Assembly (NCBI GenBank): GCA_031422315.1
Contig: JANOQN010000064.1
Location: 151,910 to 215,909, forward strand
Length of the DNA stretch: 64,000 nt
DNA from: JANNYA01 sp031422315
Lineage (GTDB): Bacteria > Pseudomonadota > Gammaproteobacteria > Xanthomonadales > SZUA-5
Reading direction: 5' to 3'
Shown here in pieces: positions 52,510 through 61,127 of the stretch (position 1 is its first letter; each line of letters begins with the position of its first letter). Position numbers and translations under genes: made by a program. Below the pieces are notes generated by a model. The model searched no databases. It had not been told where the DNA came from and saw nothing but the letters and a program-made list of their open reading frames with translations.

Positions 52510-53616
52510 ATGAAATCAATGAGCGCAGTGTGCAATTCAAGACTTTATTTGTCGTTATTGCTAGGCATGTTAAGTACCGTGACATGGGCGGCGCGCCTGC
52601 CTGAATTGGCGCCAAGCTCAATCTTTCGCCTGCCCATAAACAGTGCGGCACTGCACCCAAACTCGCAGGCGATGATCGATCGAGTGACGGCGCTGGGTGG
52701 ATTTGGATTTGGGCGCATGCAAATTGACTTTAGCTTTTATGTGCTCTATGCCGATGCCAATACGCCGTTGGTCAATATTGCCCCGATTCCAAACGACAAG
52801 GACCCCTATTTTTCCCCAGATTGCGAAGCGCTCGGCAGCGCAGTGCCATTGCCGAGTGGAGGTGCAATTGAAGGCGAAGCTGGCTACACCTGTGACGTTT
52901 TCAATGGCGACTGTCATTTACTTGTGGTGCGCGGCAACACGCTGTTCGAGAATTACCGCAGTAATGTGGTCGGTGGCGCGTTGCAATCCCAGTGCCTTGC
53001 GGTTTGGAGTTTGACCGGTGCTTACAGCCCCAAAGGCCGGGGTGAACATTGCACCAGCGCAGATGCCGCGGGTTTTCCAATTGCGCCGCTGCTGTTTAAT
53101 GCGGACGACGTGGCAGCGCTGCAGGCTCTACCAAATAGCGATCTAGGCCACGCCATTCGATTTGTGATGCCGAACGCGCGCATGGCAAGTGATGCAAGCC
53201 TTGGCGGCGTTTTGGGCCGCTTGTATGTTCGGCCAGCAACGCACGCTGGCGGCCCGAGTGGGCCGGTCGATGCGATTCCTTATGGGTCTCGTTTACGATT
53301 AAAGCCAGGCTTTAACATCAGCGCTCACAACCCAGTAGCGCAGGTAGTGCTTCGCACATTGAAACGCTTTGGCATGGTGTTATCAGATGGTGGCAGCGTT
53401 GCATTGACAGCAGAAAATGATCGTTTTACGACTGCGAAGTGGGCCGATTTAGGCATTAGCTCCAGAACCTTTGATCAAGCCGTGCCTGCCAGCAAAGTCA
53501 ATTTCAGCGATTTTGAAGTGATCGACACCGGCGCGCGAATCGCCGAAACCTATGATTGCGTTCGAGAGCCGCCGCCGAATGAAGGATTTCAGTTTGCCAA
53601 TGGCTTTGAATCATAG
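52510..53616 (+). CDS. Secreted protein of unknown function with GFE-type tail
   Basis: 368 residues from ATG 52510; the upstream frame to 52393 overlaps nadE and is rejected. N-terminal signal (LYLSLLLGMLSTVTWA). Mature part contains CDVFNGDCHLLVVRGNTLFE, CLAVWSLTGAYSPKGRGEHCTSADAAGFPIAPLLFNADDV and YGSRLRLKPGF, a pattern I know from unnamed secreted proteins of actinobacteria and other soil bacteria, with no established function. It has several Cys that could form disulfides. The end FQFANGFES resembles that of the 11.5-14.1 kb protein (LLQDGFEG). Confidence 0.75.
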   Translation: MKSMSAVCNSRLYLSLLLGMLSTVTWAARLPELAPSSIFRLPINSAALHPNSQAMIDRVTALGGFGFGRMQIDFSFYVLYADANTPLVNIAPIPNDKDPYFSPDCEALGSAVPLPSGGAIEGEAGYTCDVFNGDCHLLVVRGNTLFENYRSNVVGGALQSQCLAVWSLTGAYSPKGRGEHCTSADAAGFPIAPLLFNADDVAALQALPNSDLGHAIRFVMPNARMASDASLGGVLGRLYVRPATHAGGPSGPVDAIPYGSRLRLKPGFNISAHNPVAQVVLRTLKRFGMVLSDGGSVALTAENDRFTTAKWADLGISSRTFDQAVPASKVNFSDFEVIDTGARIAETYDCVREPPPNEGFQFANGFES

Positions 53617-53689
53617 TGAGCGCTTTGATGTAGCCGATGGGCGTGCCAAAGTGAAAGTCGTTGTGCCACAAATCCTCACGCAGCTCAAT

Positions 53690-53944
53690 CTAGTTTTGGC
53701 TTGACTCACGTCCGCAAAGGGCAGCACCGCAATCGACGCTGCGGCTGGGGTTTTGGCGGCATCGGGTGCAACCACGGGCGCAGCAATCACTGCGGGAGTG
53801 TTACGCCCCGGCACCAGCACAAACTTATCAACCGCGAAATAGCCCAAAGCCCGCAGCGACTTGCACGGCCAGCCACGCACTCACCAGATACACCCCGGCC
53901 AAGCGGGACACGTTGCAGCGTTTCAGTTCGGCTGGGAAGTTCAT
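53690..53944 (-). pseudogene. Fragment of the TolB-like/TPR membrane protein family
   Basis: Begins at ATG 53944 with FPAELKRCNVSRLAGVYLVSAWLAVQV, matching the N-terminus of the intact paralogues (ELRRRNVIRMAGLYLVGAWLI). It then jumps to LGYFAVDKFVLVPG ... TPAAASIAVLPFADVSQAK and ends. About 75 residues between the first and third membrane segments are missing, and everything after the start of the TolB-like domain is gone. The start overlaps the vapC stop by ATGA. Confidence 0.88.
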
Positions 53945-54327
53945 GGCACGACTACAGGCAGATGCAGTGCAGCGCGGTTACGAAATCTAGTGTCGAAACT
54001 CAGCATCTGCGAACAGCCTTGCGCAGTCTCTTGGTGCAACGCATCCGCAAAATCTAAGCCCACGCGGAATTGATTAAGTGCTCGATTGAGCAGCTGATCA
54101 TCGGCAAAACGCAGGTTGCGGATCGATAGCAAGGCTTCAAACGCAGCGACAATACGATCAGGCGCAAGAGCATAGGCGCCGCGTAACACCCATTCAAGCT
54201 CCAAAGCCACAGTGAGCGGAACAAAAAAAGCATCGCCAGTATCAATCCGTGCAGCAACGCGCTTTGCCTGCGCGGCATCGTCTCCGGTCACTAAGCGCAC
54301 GAGTACATTGGTGTCGAGTGCGATCAC
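53941..54327 (-). CDS. vapC: VapC-type PIN-domain toxin
   Basis: 128 residues. PIN acidic tetrad: Asp5 (ALDTNVL), Glu43 (VALELEWVL), Asp95 (DFADAL) and Asp112 (LSFDTRF), so an intact magnesium-dependent RNase. Partner of the AbrB-type antitoxin just upstream (ATGA overlap). The stop itself overlaps the ATG of the TolB/TPR fragment. VapC toxins cleave tRNA or rRNA (family knowledge); the target here is unknown. Confidence 0.93.
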   Translation of the reverse strand: MIALDTNVLVRLVTGDDAAQAKRVAARIDTGDAFFVPLTVALELEWVLRGAYALAPDRIVAAFEALLSIRNLRFADDQLLNRALNQFRVGLDFADALHQETAQGCSQMLSFDTRFRNRAALHLPVVVP

Positions 54328-54563
54328 AATTTACTGGCGAAACGAGCGGGATCCATATCCATCAGATTGATCTTTGGCCCAATGTAGCCCGTGACGCCAA
54401 TACACGCTGCGGCGCTGAGTGTTTTGCGTTGTGGCTCTACCAGCAAGCGCAGATTGCCGCCGTCTTCGGTGACTTCTAACCTTGTTCCGGCAGAAATACC
54501 CAGGCGCGCACGCAATCTTGCAGGAATGACGACTTTACCTTTTTCAGAAACCGTAACAATCAT
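54324..54563 (-). CDS. vapB: VapB-type (AbrB/MazE fold) antitoxin
   Basis: 79 residues from ATG 54563 (an earlier ATG at 54602 is possible). SpoVT/AbrB DNA-binding domain: MIVTVSEKGKVVIPARLRARLGISAGTRLEVTED at residues 1-35. A C-terminal tail with DMDPARFASKL wraps the toxin. Probably represses its own promoter together with VapC. Confidence 0.9.
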   Translation of the reverse strand: MIVTVSEKGKVVIPARLRARLGISAGTRLEVTEDGGNLRLLVEPQRKTLSAAACIGVTGYIGPKINLMDMDPARFASKL

Positions 54564-54878
54564 GATGCTACTCGCCTTACTAGGGTAAGACGAGCTTAGC
54601 ACTCAACTCAAAACCGAGCAATCCGAGGCAGCAAGCAAAATTGCTCTACGGTTTGCAGTAAGCTTTGCGCGAAGTGAGTGTGCGAACCGGGTATAACGCT
54701 GGGCTAGTTTCGCGTGGCGGCTGGCAGCGTAACCTGGCAATTCATTGATTCTACTAATTGCATAACTGAACCCTACACTGAATTGGGGTTTTGGGGTCTT
54801 GTGATAACCAATTGTTTTAAGGCAAAAGACTATGATTGATTGCCGATAACAATTTGCAAGTAGTATTTAAAATTAGCG
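54564..54878. other. Gene-free gap before the AT-rich gene
   Basis: 315 bp. It should hold the vapBC promoter on the minus strand and that of the following gene on the plus strand. I see no clear operator or repeat. AT content rises from about 54730 onward. Confidence 0.5.
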
Positions 54879-56582
54879 ATGATGGCGAGCTTGCTTTGGA
54901 AATACTTAAGTGTTGATACAAAACGCTTCACAGCCGAGCTGGCAAGACGAAAATATTTTTTTATTAGGATTCTCGTGCAACATAATTCAAAAATCTCTAT
55001 AACGGAAAGAATTAGTATAGCGCTCAGCGTTTATTTTCTAATAGTCTGCGGCCCGTCGCTTCAGTTAGTTTTTCATTCTATAATAACAAGTACAGAGTCA
55101 ACCTTGTACGATTCTGTCAATAACTCAAATTTGTTTCTCGGGCTTCCTTTCACAAACTGGATTTTTCCTAAAAATTATTGGGCTTTATCATGCTTGGCTC
55201 TTCTCTCGGTTTGGTTTTCAGTCCGACCTCTTCTAATGAAGCATATATTTTTCAGATTGGCGGTTGCTATCGCGCTATCACTGGTTATTTTTGATCTTTT
55301 CCAAGGTGGGCTGAATGATTTTTTAATAAATTTAACCTACAATCTTCTTGGTGGTTGCCTTGTAGCTCTTATAGTGGCTCTTTATTTGGATTGCCAAAAA
55401 CATTTAATTTTTTTGGTCGCGTTAACATTTGCAGCTTCTCTAACTTTGTGGTTTGCTAATAATTTTTTTCTAGCCCTTACCCCCGTACATCTTAACCTAG
55501 CTTTTTCTCAAGCAAACAACTTTCAAACTGTCACAGACGCCAAAATAAACAATTTCAGATGGCTGAACTCTTTTTTCGAAACTCCTGATCAAGCGGTAGA
55601 GTGGCATGGCACGTCAAGCGACGTCGATCTAATTAAGTTTAACTCGGCAGACCAAGAAGTCAGAGTAGAGTTAAGGTTGCAAGAACATTGCATGCTGTTG
55701 CAAAATGATAAAGCTCTCGCAGATATTGCCAAAACACCAGTTATTTGGTCTAAAGTCTTTAGAGACCCGCTCGCCGTGAATTTTGGTGAGGGAGTTATTT
55801 TTATTGGAATAAAGCGATATGGGTCTAAAAGCTTCCATCCAATGCCCAAGTCTGGTAGCTTTGAGATAGAAAACGTCAATAGTATTTTTGATGTGAAAAT
55901 ACCTTCAAGCAATCAGAATCTTGTATTTAGAGGGGCTGGGCTTTCAATCGTCAAATATTTCACGATTGTTCTAACTGAAAATGCCGAATTCTCTAGAACT
56001 ATTTCGTTTAAGGTAGGAGAAGAAAATTTCCCCTTTAAGTTTTTTATTGGTAATGACACAATGCTGAATGACAGCAATGGTTGCCAAACCATAGAGCTGC
56101 CACTATCTGCAACAACGCTGGTTCGCAGCCCTTTGGTATCGGGTTCCATTACATTGAGTTTTACGGACCCAAGCATACGGCAGTTAACCCAAAATGCCAG
56201 CACTGAAATTATAACTGGCTTAGGATCTTTTTCTGTACAAAGAAAGAAATTAAATGAGGTGTTTCAAAGCGGTAGCTTAGAACACTTTTCATTACAGTCC
56301 AAAGAAGCGAATTTAAGTATTAACGGGTTGAAGACTGAAGTTTCGAATGGTGTGCCCATAAACGCTCAGGGCGTTTTTCAAGCCAACGTAAACGATGATG
56401 TGATCTCTATCTCGGGCGATGCCATGATTCTTCTGGTGGATCAACGGCGTCATAACCAAACACGGTGGGAAAAAATGGGGGTAAGTTGGCAATGGCTTTT
56501 CGGGGGTCTTTTATTTGTAGCGTCGTTACTAGGGAGAAAATTTGAGTTGCAAAAAAGGCTTCATTCGCTTTTTTCAAGCTGA
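54879..56582 (+). CDS. AT-rich orphan membrane protein of unknown function
   Basis: 567 residues from ATG 54879 (ATG 54882 is equal). About five or six membrane spans in the first 230 residues (ISIALSVYFLIVCGPSLQLVF, ALSCLALLSVWFSV, LAVAIALSLVIFDLF, YNLLGGCLVALIVALYL, LIFLVALTFAASLTLWF). A soluble beta-rich domain of about 300 residues follows, then one last span (WQWLFGGLLFVASLLG). Codon use (many ATA, AGA, AAT, TTT) is clearly unlike neighbours. I recognise no family. It is bordered by a TA pair and a decayed gene, so recent transfer is likely. Confidence 0.7.
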   Translation: MMASLLWKYLSVDTKRFTAELARRKYFFIRILVQHNSKISITERISIALSVYFLIVCGPSLQLVFHSIITSTESTLYDSVNNSNLFLGLPFTNWIFPKNYWALSCLALLSVWFSVRPLLMKHIFFRLAVAIALSLVIFDLFQGGLNDFLINLTYNLLGGCLVALIVALYLDCQKHLIFLVALTFAASLTLWFANNFFLALTPVHLNLAFSQANNFQTVTDAKINNFRWLNSFFETPDQAVEWHGTSSDVDLIKFNSADQEVRVELRLQEHCMLLQNDKALADIAKTPVIWSKVFRDPLAVNFGEGVIFIGIKRYGSKSFHPMPKSGSFEIENVNSIFDVKIPSSNQNLVFRGAGLSIVKYFTIVLTENAEFSRTISFKVGEENFPFKFFIGNDTMLNDSNGCQTIELPLSATTLVRSPLVSGSITLSFTDPSIRQLTQNASTEIITGLGSFSVQRKKLNEVFQSGSLEHFSLQSKEANLSINGLKTEVSNGVPINAQGVFQANVNDDVISISGDAMILLVDQRRHNQTRWEKMGVSWQWLFGGLLFVASLLGRKFELQKRLHSLFSS

Positions 56583-56711
56583 AAAAACTCAACTACACAG
56601 GTTAAGCGATTAAATAAAACTTTCGTTGCCACTGCTATCCGAGGCATAGGCGAGAAGACGGGCATCTGGCGCGATCGCAACACCACTATGTGGCTAAAGG
56701 TTGAAACTGAT

Positions 56712-57139
56712 ATGGCCTTGCCTACCAAACCATGGCGCGAAACACCTGGGCCGAACGATTCAATGGCCAACGGCCTGAGCCCATGAATACGCCCGAAAAA
56801 ATGCAAAAAGTGATTGAAACGCAAATGGCTAGTACGGAAACAGCCGAGAAAATACTGCGCGCACGCGGCGTGCGTTTGCTATTTCTGCGCCCGCCTAGCA
56901 GCGGCGATTTCTACACCTTCGAAAGCCAGGCTTTTCGGCGTGAAAGCACCTTGGATGTGTTGATGGGCCGCACTTCGGCACAGGGCTTTTGCTTTGAGGA
57001 CCACCCAGAATTTTAAGGATTGAACTTGCCGGAATGGTTGCATTTGTCGGCGGCGGATTTCAGCAATTTCACCCGCGCACTTTCCCCGATGGTGGAGCAA
57101 GCGTTTCGTGATACGGAGTCAGCTAATGCGTCTAAATGA
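56712..57139 (+). pseudogene. Remnant of an unrecognised gene: frameshift and in-frame stop
   Basis: Three pieces read as one protein. Frame one: MALPTKPWRETPGPNDSMANGLSP, closing at TGA 56784. Frame two from 56783: NTPEKMQKVIETQ ... RARGVRLLFLRPPSSGDFYTFE ... GFCFEDHPEF. Then TAA at 57014-57016, after which the same frame continues GLNLPEWLHLSAADFSNFTRALSPMVEQAF to TGA 57139. The TAA is one base from CAA (Gln), so a nonsense change is likely. The motif LFLRPPSSGDF suggests an SGNH-like or exopolysaccharide-acyl family C-terminus, but I cannot name it. Confidence 0.65.
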
Positions 57140-57499
57140 GATAGCGGTTTTCGAACAGGGCACACTGGCTGAGCGCTTGATCTTTTCACGCTTAATAATC
57201 CGCATCAGCGCGGGAAACCGCGCGACTGGCAGGCGCTGCTGTAATACCAAAAATCGCTCACTGCCCCGGCTGGTAGCTTCTTTCCGTGTGGCCATCGAGC
57301 TGGTCACGGTAACAATACACATCGCGCAGGTTGCCGGTGGCGCTTTAGGCAAGATGCGGCTGAGAATCTTGTGTACTTCATACAGGGCGATGGTAGGCAC
57401 TAGCTGTCGGTAGTGGTCTTCGATCGCCGCAGCAAACAAGTCTGCGCGTGGCGAATTCTGCAGGTACTCAATCCAGCTGGAAGAATTGACGAGGTGCAT
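57119..57499 (-). pseudogene. Truncated PIN-domain toxin (VapC remnant)
   Basis: The first 50 residues are a PIN N-terminus: MHLVNSSSWIEYLQ (the usual catalytic Asp5 is Asn here) and LVPTIALYEVHKIL (Glu). After ILP the PIN fold is lost; the rest of the frame (CIVTVTSSMATRKEA...) is unrelated low-complexity-like sequence, and the acidic residues of the C-terminal half are missing. So it should be inactive. It follows the frameshifted antitoxin by five bases. Confidence 0.7.
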
Positions 57500-57504
57500 T
57501 AAAA

Positions 57505-57643
57505 CTATCGGTCTGGCTCTTTCTCAGGCTCGATATCACCCAAATCATAGCCTGCAAGGATGCCGCGAAAAGCAATCATCGGCAGCTCCGCCGGGTAAAG
57601 TGACTTGCCCTTTGTTGGAAACGACTGCTTCAACGGATTGCAT
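57505..57643 (-). pseudogene. Frameshifted AbrB-type antitoxin
   Basis: From ATG 57643 the frame reads MQSVEAVVSNKGQVTLP, the N-terminus of an AbrB/VapB antitoxin. Right after TTACCC an extra C shifts the frame; removing it gives PAELPMIAFRGILAGYDLGDIEPEKEPDR and stop TAG at 57505. The shifted tail is a plausible antitoxin C-terminus. With the next entry it is a decayed toxin-antitoxin pair. Confidence 0.7.
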
Positions 57644-58014
57644 GACTTGCAAGCTGCCGAAATCAGCCCGCAGCCGAGCTACTGCGGCAGCCAGAAATGC
57701 CAAACGCTGTTCGGCTGTGACGCTGTCTTTCATTGCCAACGCTGGTTCGATGCTAAGCGAGACGGCTTTCATTTCTTCTCAAATCAGCTTGAACTAGATA
57801 TTGAAATTGATGTGCGTGAGAGTCGAAAGCGCCAAATTGCTGGAAATCTAAGCCCAGAAAATTCTAGTCCACCCAGCGATTAGGTGACTGGATTCCCGCC
57901 AATAAAATGCTGGAATGACGAACTTGGGTCGGGGCGAGGCAGTTTCATGCTTTCAAACTTGCGAGTGGAAGCGTAGAGGTTCTGGCCCGCAATTGGCGCG
58001 CAGATTCCCACAGC
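57644..58014. repeat. Gap with one degenerate copy of the dispersed repeat
   Basis: 57888-57920 (CTGGATTCCCGCC ... GGAATGACG) is a broken minus-strand copy with its stem-loop centre replaced. A minus-strand frame at 57644-57772 (SIEPALAMKDSVTAEQRLAFLAAAVARLRADFGSLQV) looks like real protein, perhaps a remnant of another gene fused to the antitoxin frame, but I cannot name it. Confidence 0.5.
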
Positions 58015-58830
58015 TCAGCGCGCTTTCTCGATCACGGCGTCGAACAAGCCGAGCTTGGCATCGTTTTGGAAGTCTCCGAGACGGGTCTCGACATCAGCGA
58101 CGCGCAGGCGCAGCGCACGCAGCACTTCGGGATCGCTGCGCAGCGCTTCGGCCGCAGCATCAATAGCGGCTGGCTCAAGTTCCAGCGTGCAGGGGTAATC
58201 GATGACGGTGTCGATGCCCTCGTACTGCCCGGGCAGGATGCTGCGGTCGCCGCAGCTGCGGGCGAGCTCGCGCTGCATAGTGTTAGGGACGCTCTGGCGG
58301 AAGATGTGGCGATAGCGTGATTCCATGCTTTCGCGCACTACGTTCTCGATCGTTCGCAGGCGGAAAATTGCGGCCGCCCCGCGCAGCAGGCGCTTATCGG
58401 TGATCAGGCCCAGGCTGCCGGTAGACACCAGCTCGTCGTAAGTGGTGCGGCGCCGATTGCCCTCGCGGTACTGCGTAGCTCGGTAGGCCGCCACCAGCAG
58501 GTCGTGGTTGGACAGCTAGGCGCCACCTTCAAGCGCCAGCACGGCGCGGTCAGCTGCATCGCGCACGTCGCTGAAGTAGGCGGGAATGAAATCAAACACC
58601 CAGCGCTCCGCAATGAGGTCAGTGCGCAGGCGCTCGGTGAACTCGGCCCCGCGCTGGCGGTTCTCGCGCTCCTGATTCCAGTTCGATACCTGCATACCGA
58701 CGAACACACCCAGCACCACGATCAGGAAATCGATGCCAATCGCGGTCCAGTTTTGTGTGCGGATATGCTCGGCAACCCGCAGCAGGCGAGTGCGGCGCGG
58801 TGGGTCGGTTTCGGGGCTTGCTTCAGTCAT
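58015..58830 (-). pseudogene. DUF6090-like membrane-anchored protein interrupted by one TAG
   Basis: From ATG 58830 the frame is about 270 codons: a membrane anchor (TAIGIDFLIVVLGVFVGMQVSNWNQER, the pattern seen in DUF6090-like proteins) and a long helical domain. One TAG at 58516-58518 interrupts it between LALEGGA and LSNHDLLVAAYRATQY; the frame continues without shift to TGA at 58015 (VIEKAR). TAG is one base from CAG or AAG. So either a recent nonsense mutation, a sequence error, or, less likely, readthrough. Function unknown. Confidence 0.72.
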
Positions 58831-58930
58831 TTAGGCCTCCTCACTCATAGCGGTAGTCTTTATTGGCATATTTGCGGCGGCACGGGCATGCGGGTCACGT
58901 TGCGGCATTTGAGTTCCGACAAAAAGCCCC

Positions 58931-60799
58931 TCATCGGAAGTTGCCCTCGTCATCGAACCCGGCTTTGTTCAACAAGCGGATGTAGCGTGGGTCTTTGCGA
59001 TGCTCGTCATAGCGAACGCTGCGCAATTGCACAATCGGGTCCGCGCCGTTTGCGTGCTTCTTCAATAACTCCTCATAATTTTTGAATTGAGCATCAATGT
59101 CTTCAGGTTTCGAGCCGTGCAGCCGGACGGACACGAGCAGCTGAGCAAAGTCTTCGTCATCCAGTTCATTGCGAATCACCTGTAGCTGTGTTGGGTCGCG
59201 CAAGACGCGTACCGTCGCGCGCCGTATTCGCTGCACATCTTTTTTCGGATCCCAGGTGGAATCCTGCGCAATATAGGCCAATTCGGAAGAACGGATCTCA
59301 TCCAACAGTTTTTCCGCCTCGTCCAAGCGCCGGGCACGAATGTAAGTACCGAAAAGAGTATCCGTAGTCATTTTCAGGTCGGGTGCCAGCGCGTACGCCG
59401 CTTGCCGGAATTCGATGGCCTCATCCAGTCGCAAAAGCTGCACTAACATATTGGACTTGCCATTCAGGTAAATCGGCACCAAAGGATCCAGCTCCACGGC
59501 TTTGCTGGCCGACGCCAGGGCTTCATCGTGGCGACCCATTGCACCAAACCATTCGGCATATTCGTGATGCAGTTCCGCGTCATTCGGTGCCAATTCCAAG
59601 GCGCGCTTAAAATACTGCTCTGCCTCCGCCCATCGCCATTGGAAAGTGTAAACCGACGCCAGCGCGGTGTACGCTTGCGGCAAATTCGGTGCCAGCGCCA
59701 GTGCTTGCTTAGCAGCCTGTTCGGCCTCACCCATGAAGGCAGGTGCATTGGCCTTGTCCGCCTCGGAAACATACCAGGGAAGCACCGCCAGGCTGTTGGC
59801 CAAACCCGCCCACGCGGGGGCGAACTTCGGATCCCGCTTCAGCGCTTCGCGATAAAGCTCGACGGATTTCTTAACGCCAGCACCGCGCGCCCGATGACCA
59901 GCACGCCCTTGCAAATAGAGCGCATACGCTTGTGGATCGCTGGAACGCTCGCTGACCAAAGCCGCATCGCCGCCCAAGCCCAGCGGCAACTCCAAGGCTT
60001 TGGCAATGGCGCCAGCCAGTTCGGCCTGCAGGTCAAACACGTTCTCCAGCTTGCGGTCGTAGGTTTCCGACCACAAATGAAAACCGCTATCGGCGCGCAC
60101 GAGCTGCGCGGTGATGCGCAATTCATTACCCGCCTTGCGCACCGAACCTTCGAGCACATAGGCCACGCCTAGCAATTTGCCAATTTCGCGCACGTCTTTA
60201 TTTTGCCCTTTCAGCGAAAACACCGAGGTGCGTGCGGTGACGGCCAGTTTCGGCACATTCGCCAGCGCGTTTAATATCTCCTCGGTCATGCCATCGGAAA
60301 AATACTCCTGCTCTTTGTCGGACGACATATTCACAAAGGGCATCACTGCGATGGAGTTGTCATTGACCACGGCTTGGGTAACGGCGATAGCTTGCGATTG
60401 CACGCTCAGCGCTGTACTTGCCACCAAAGCCGCATCGCGTTTTGGTGCCAACACGAACTTATCGACGCCGAAATAGCTCAAGCCCAACAGCAGCACGATG
60501 ATAATCATGCGATTCATGCGCTGCGCGGTGCTGGGTTCAGTGGAGTCGATGGGCTCTGCGGGCGCCGCATCGTCTTCACGCCGCAAGCCGTCGGGCGTTA
60601 GCTCAAACACCCAGGAAATGATCAGCGCGGGAATAAAGCCGATTGCGAGCAGGATAACGACCGTGCGCGCCACCCAATCGGGTGCATCGAACATCGGCAA
60701 AATGGTGCCCGCGACTTGGGTGATTAGCCAGGCACCGACCAGATACAGCCCGGCCATGCGGATAACGTTGCGGCGTCGGAGTTCGGCGAAGAAGTTCAT
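58931..60799 (-). CDS. Membrane protein with TolB-like domain and TPR repeats (paralogue 1)
   Basis: 622 residues. Order: NFFAELRRRNVIRMAGLYLVGAWLI, three membrane spans within the first 130 residues (GLYLVGAWLITQVAGTILPMF, TVVILLAIGFIPALIISWVF, IIIVLLLGLSYFGVDKFVL), a TolB-like domain (NSIAVMPFVNMSSDKEQEYFSDGMTEEILNALA ... AYVLEGSVRKAGNELRITAQLVRADSGFHLWSETYDRKLENVF), and TPRs from about 310 on. The same TolB/TPR unit is found behind adenylate cyclase or winged-helix domains elsewhere; here no output domain is present. Role unknown. It begins 16 bp after parE. Confidence 0.88.
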   Translation of the reverse strand: MNFFAELRRRNVIRMAGLYLVGAWLITQVAGTILPMFDAPDWVARTVVILLAIGFIPALIISWVFELTPDGLRREDDAAPAEPIDSTEPSTAQRMNRMIIIVLLLGLSYFGVDKFVLAPKRDAALVASTALSVQSQAIAVTQAVVNDNSIAVMPFVNMSSDKEQEYFSDGMTEEILNALANVPKLAVTARTSVFSLKGQNKDVREIGKLLGVAYVLEGSVRKAGNELRITAQLVRADSGFHLWSETYDRKLENVFDLQAELAGAIAKALELPLGLGGDAALVSERSSDPQAYALYLQGRAGHRARGAGVKKSVELYREALKRDPKFAPAWAGLANSLAVLPWYVSEADKANAPAFMGEAEQAAKQALALAPNLPQAYTALASVYTFQWRWAEAEQYFKRALELAPNDAELHHEYAEWFGAMGRHDEALASASKAVELDPLVPIYLNGKSNMLVQLLRLDEAIEFRQAAYALAPDLKMTTDTLFGTYIRARRLDEAEKLLDEIRSSELAYIAQDSTWDPKKDVQRIRRATVRVLRDPTQLQVIRNELDDEDFAQLLVSVRLHGSKPEDIDAQFKNYEELLKKHANGADPIVQLRSVRYDEHRKDPRYIRLLNKAGFDDEGNFR

Positions 60800-60815
60800 A
60801 GTTCAGCCTCGCGGG

Positions 60816-61127
60816 TCATAGCAGTCTGCTCGCCACACGCGCAATCAAGTCCATGCGCTCATGAAATATCGCGACGATCAACGCAGGCCCGTGATCACGA
60901 GGCAAACAAAAAATGTAATGACTCTGGCAATGGAGCATGCGCAGACCTGGGTAGAGCTCAGACAAATCTTTGCTATCACTGCCACCGCACGCCAGCCGCT
61001 CGATGCCGTTTTGCAATTGACGAACGTAAGTTACGACCTGATCCGGACCCCAGCGCTTTTGGGTGTAGCGGACTATTGCACGCAAATCTGCTGCTGCCGA
61101 TTTGCTCAGCACATAAGCGGCGCTCAC
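60816..61127 (-). CDS. parE: ParE-type toxin (RelE/ParE superfamily)
   Basis: 103 residues: SAAYVLSKSAAADLRAIVRYTQKRWGPDQVVTYVRQLQNGIERLA followed by the beta-hairpin region LRMLHCQSHYIFCLPRDHGPALIVAIFHERMDLIARV, typical for ParE. ParE toxins poison DNA gyrase. It overlaps parD by four bases. Confidence 0.93.
   Translation of the reverse strand: MSAAYVLSKSAAADLRAIVRYTQKRWGPDQVVTYVRQLQNGIERLACGGSDSKDLSELYPGLRMLHCQSHYIFCLPRDHGPALIVAIFHERMDLIARVASRLL

Noticed and set aside
53611..53880. Minus-strand ORF of 89 residues as a real gene
   Set aside because: It is only the middle of the TolB/TPR family fragment followed by antisense of the 52.5-kb gene end; no own start or function.
57644..57772. 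Antitoxin start at 57772
   Set aside because: The residues before MQSVEA do not belong to an AbrB-type antitoxin; the natural start is ATG 57643.
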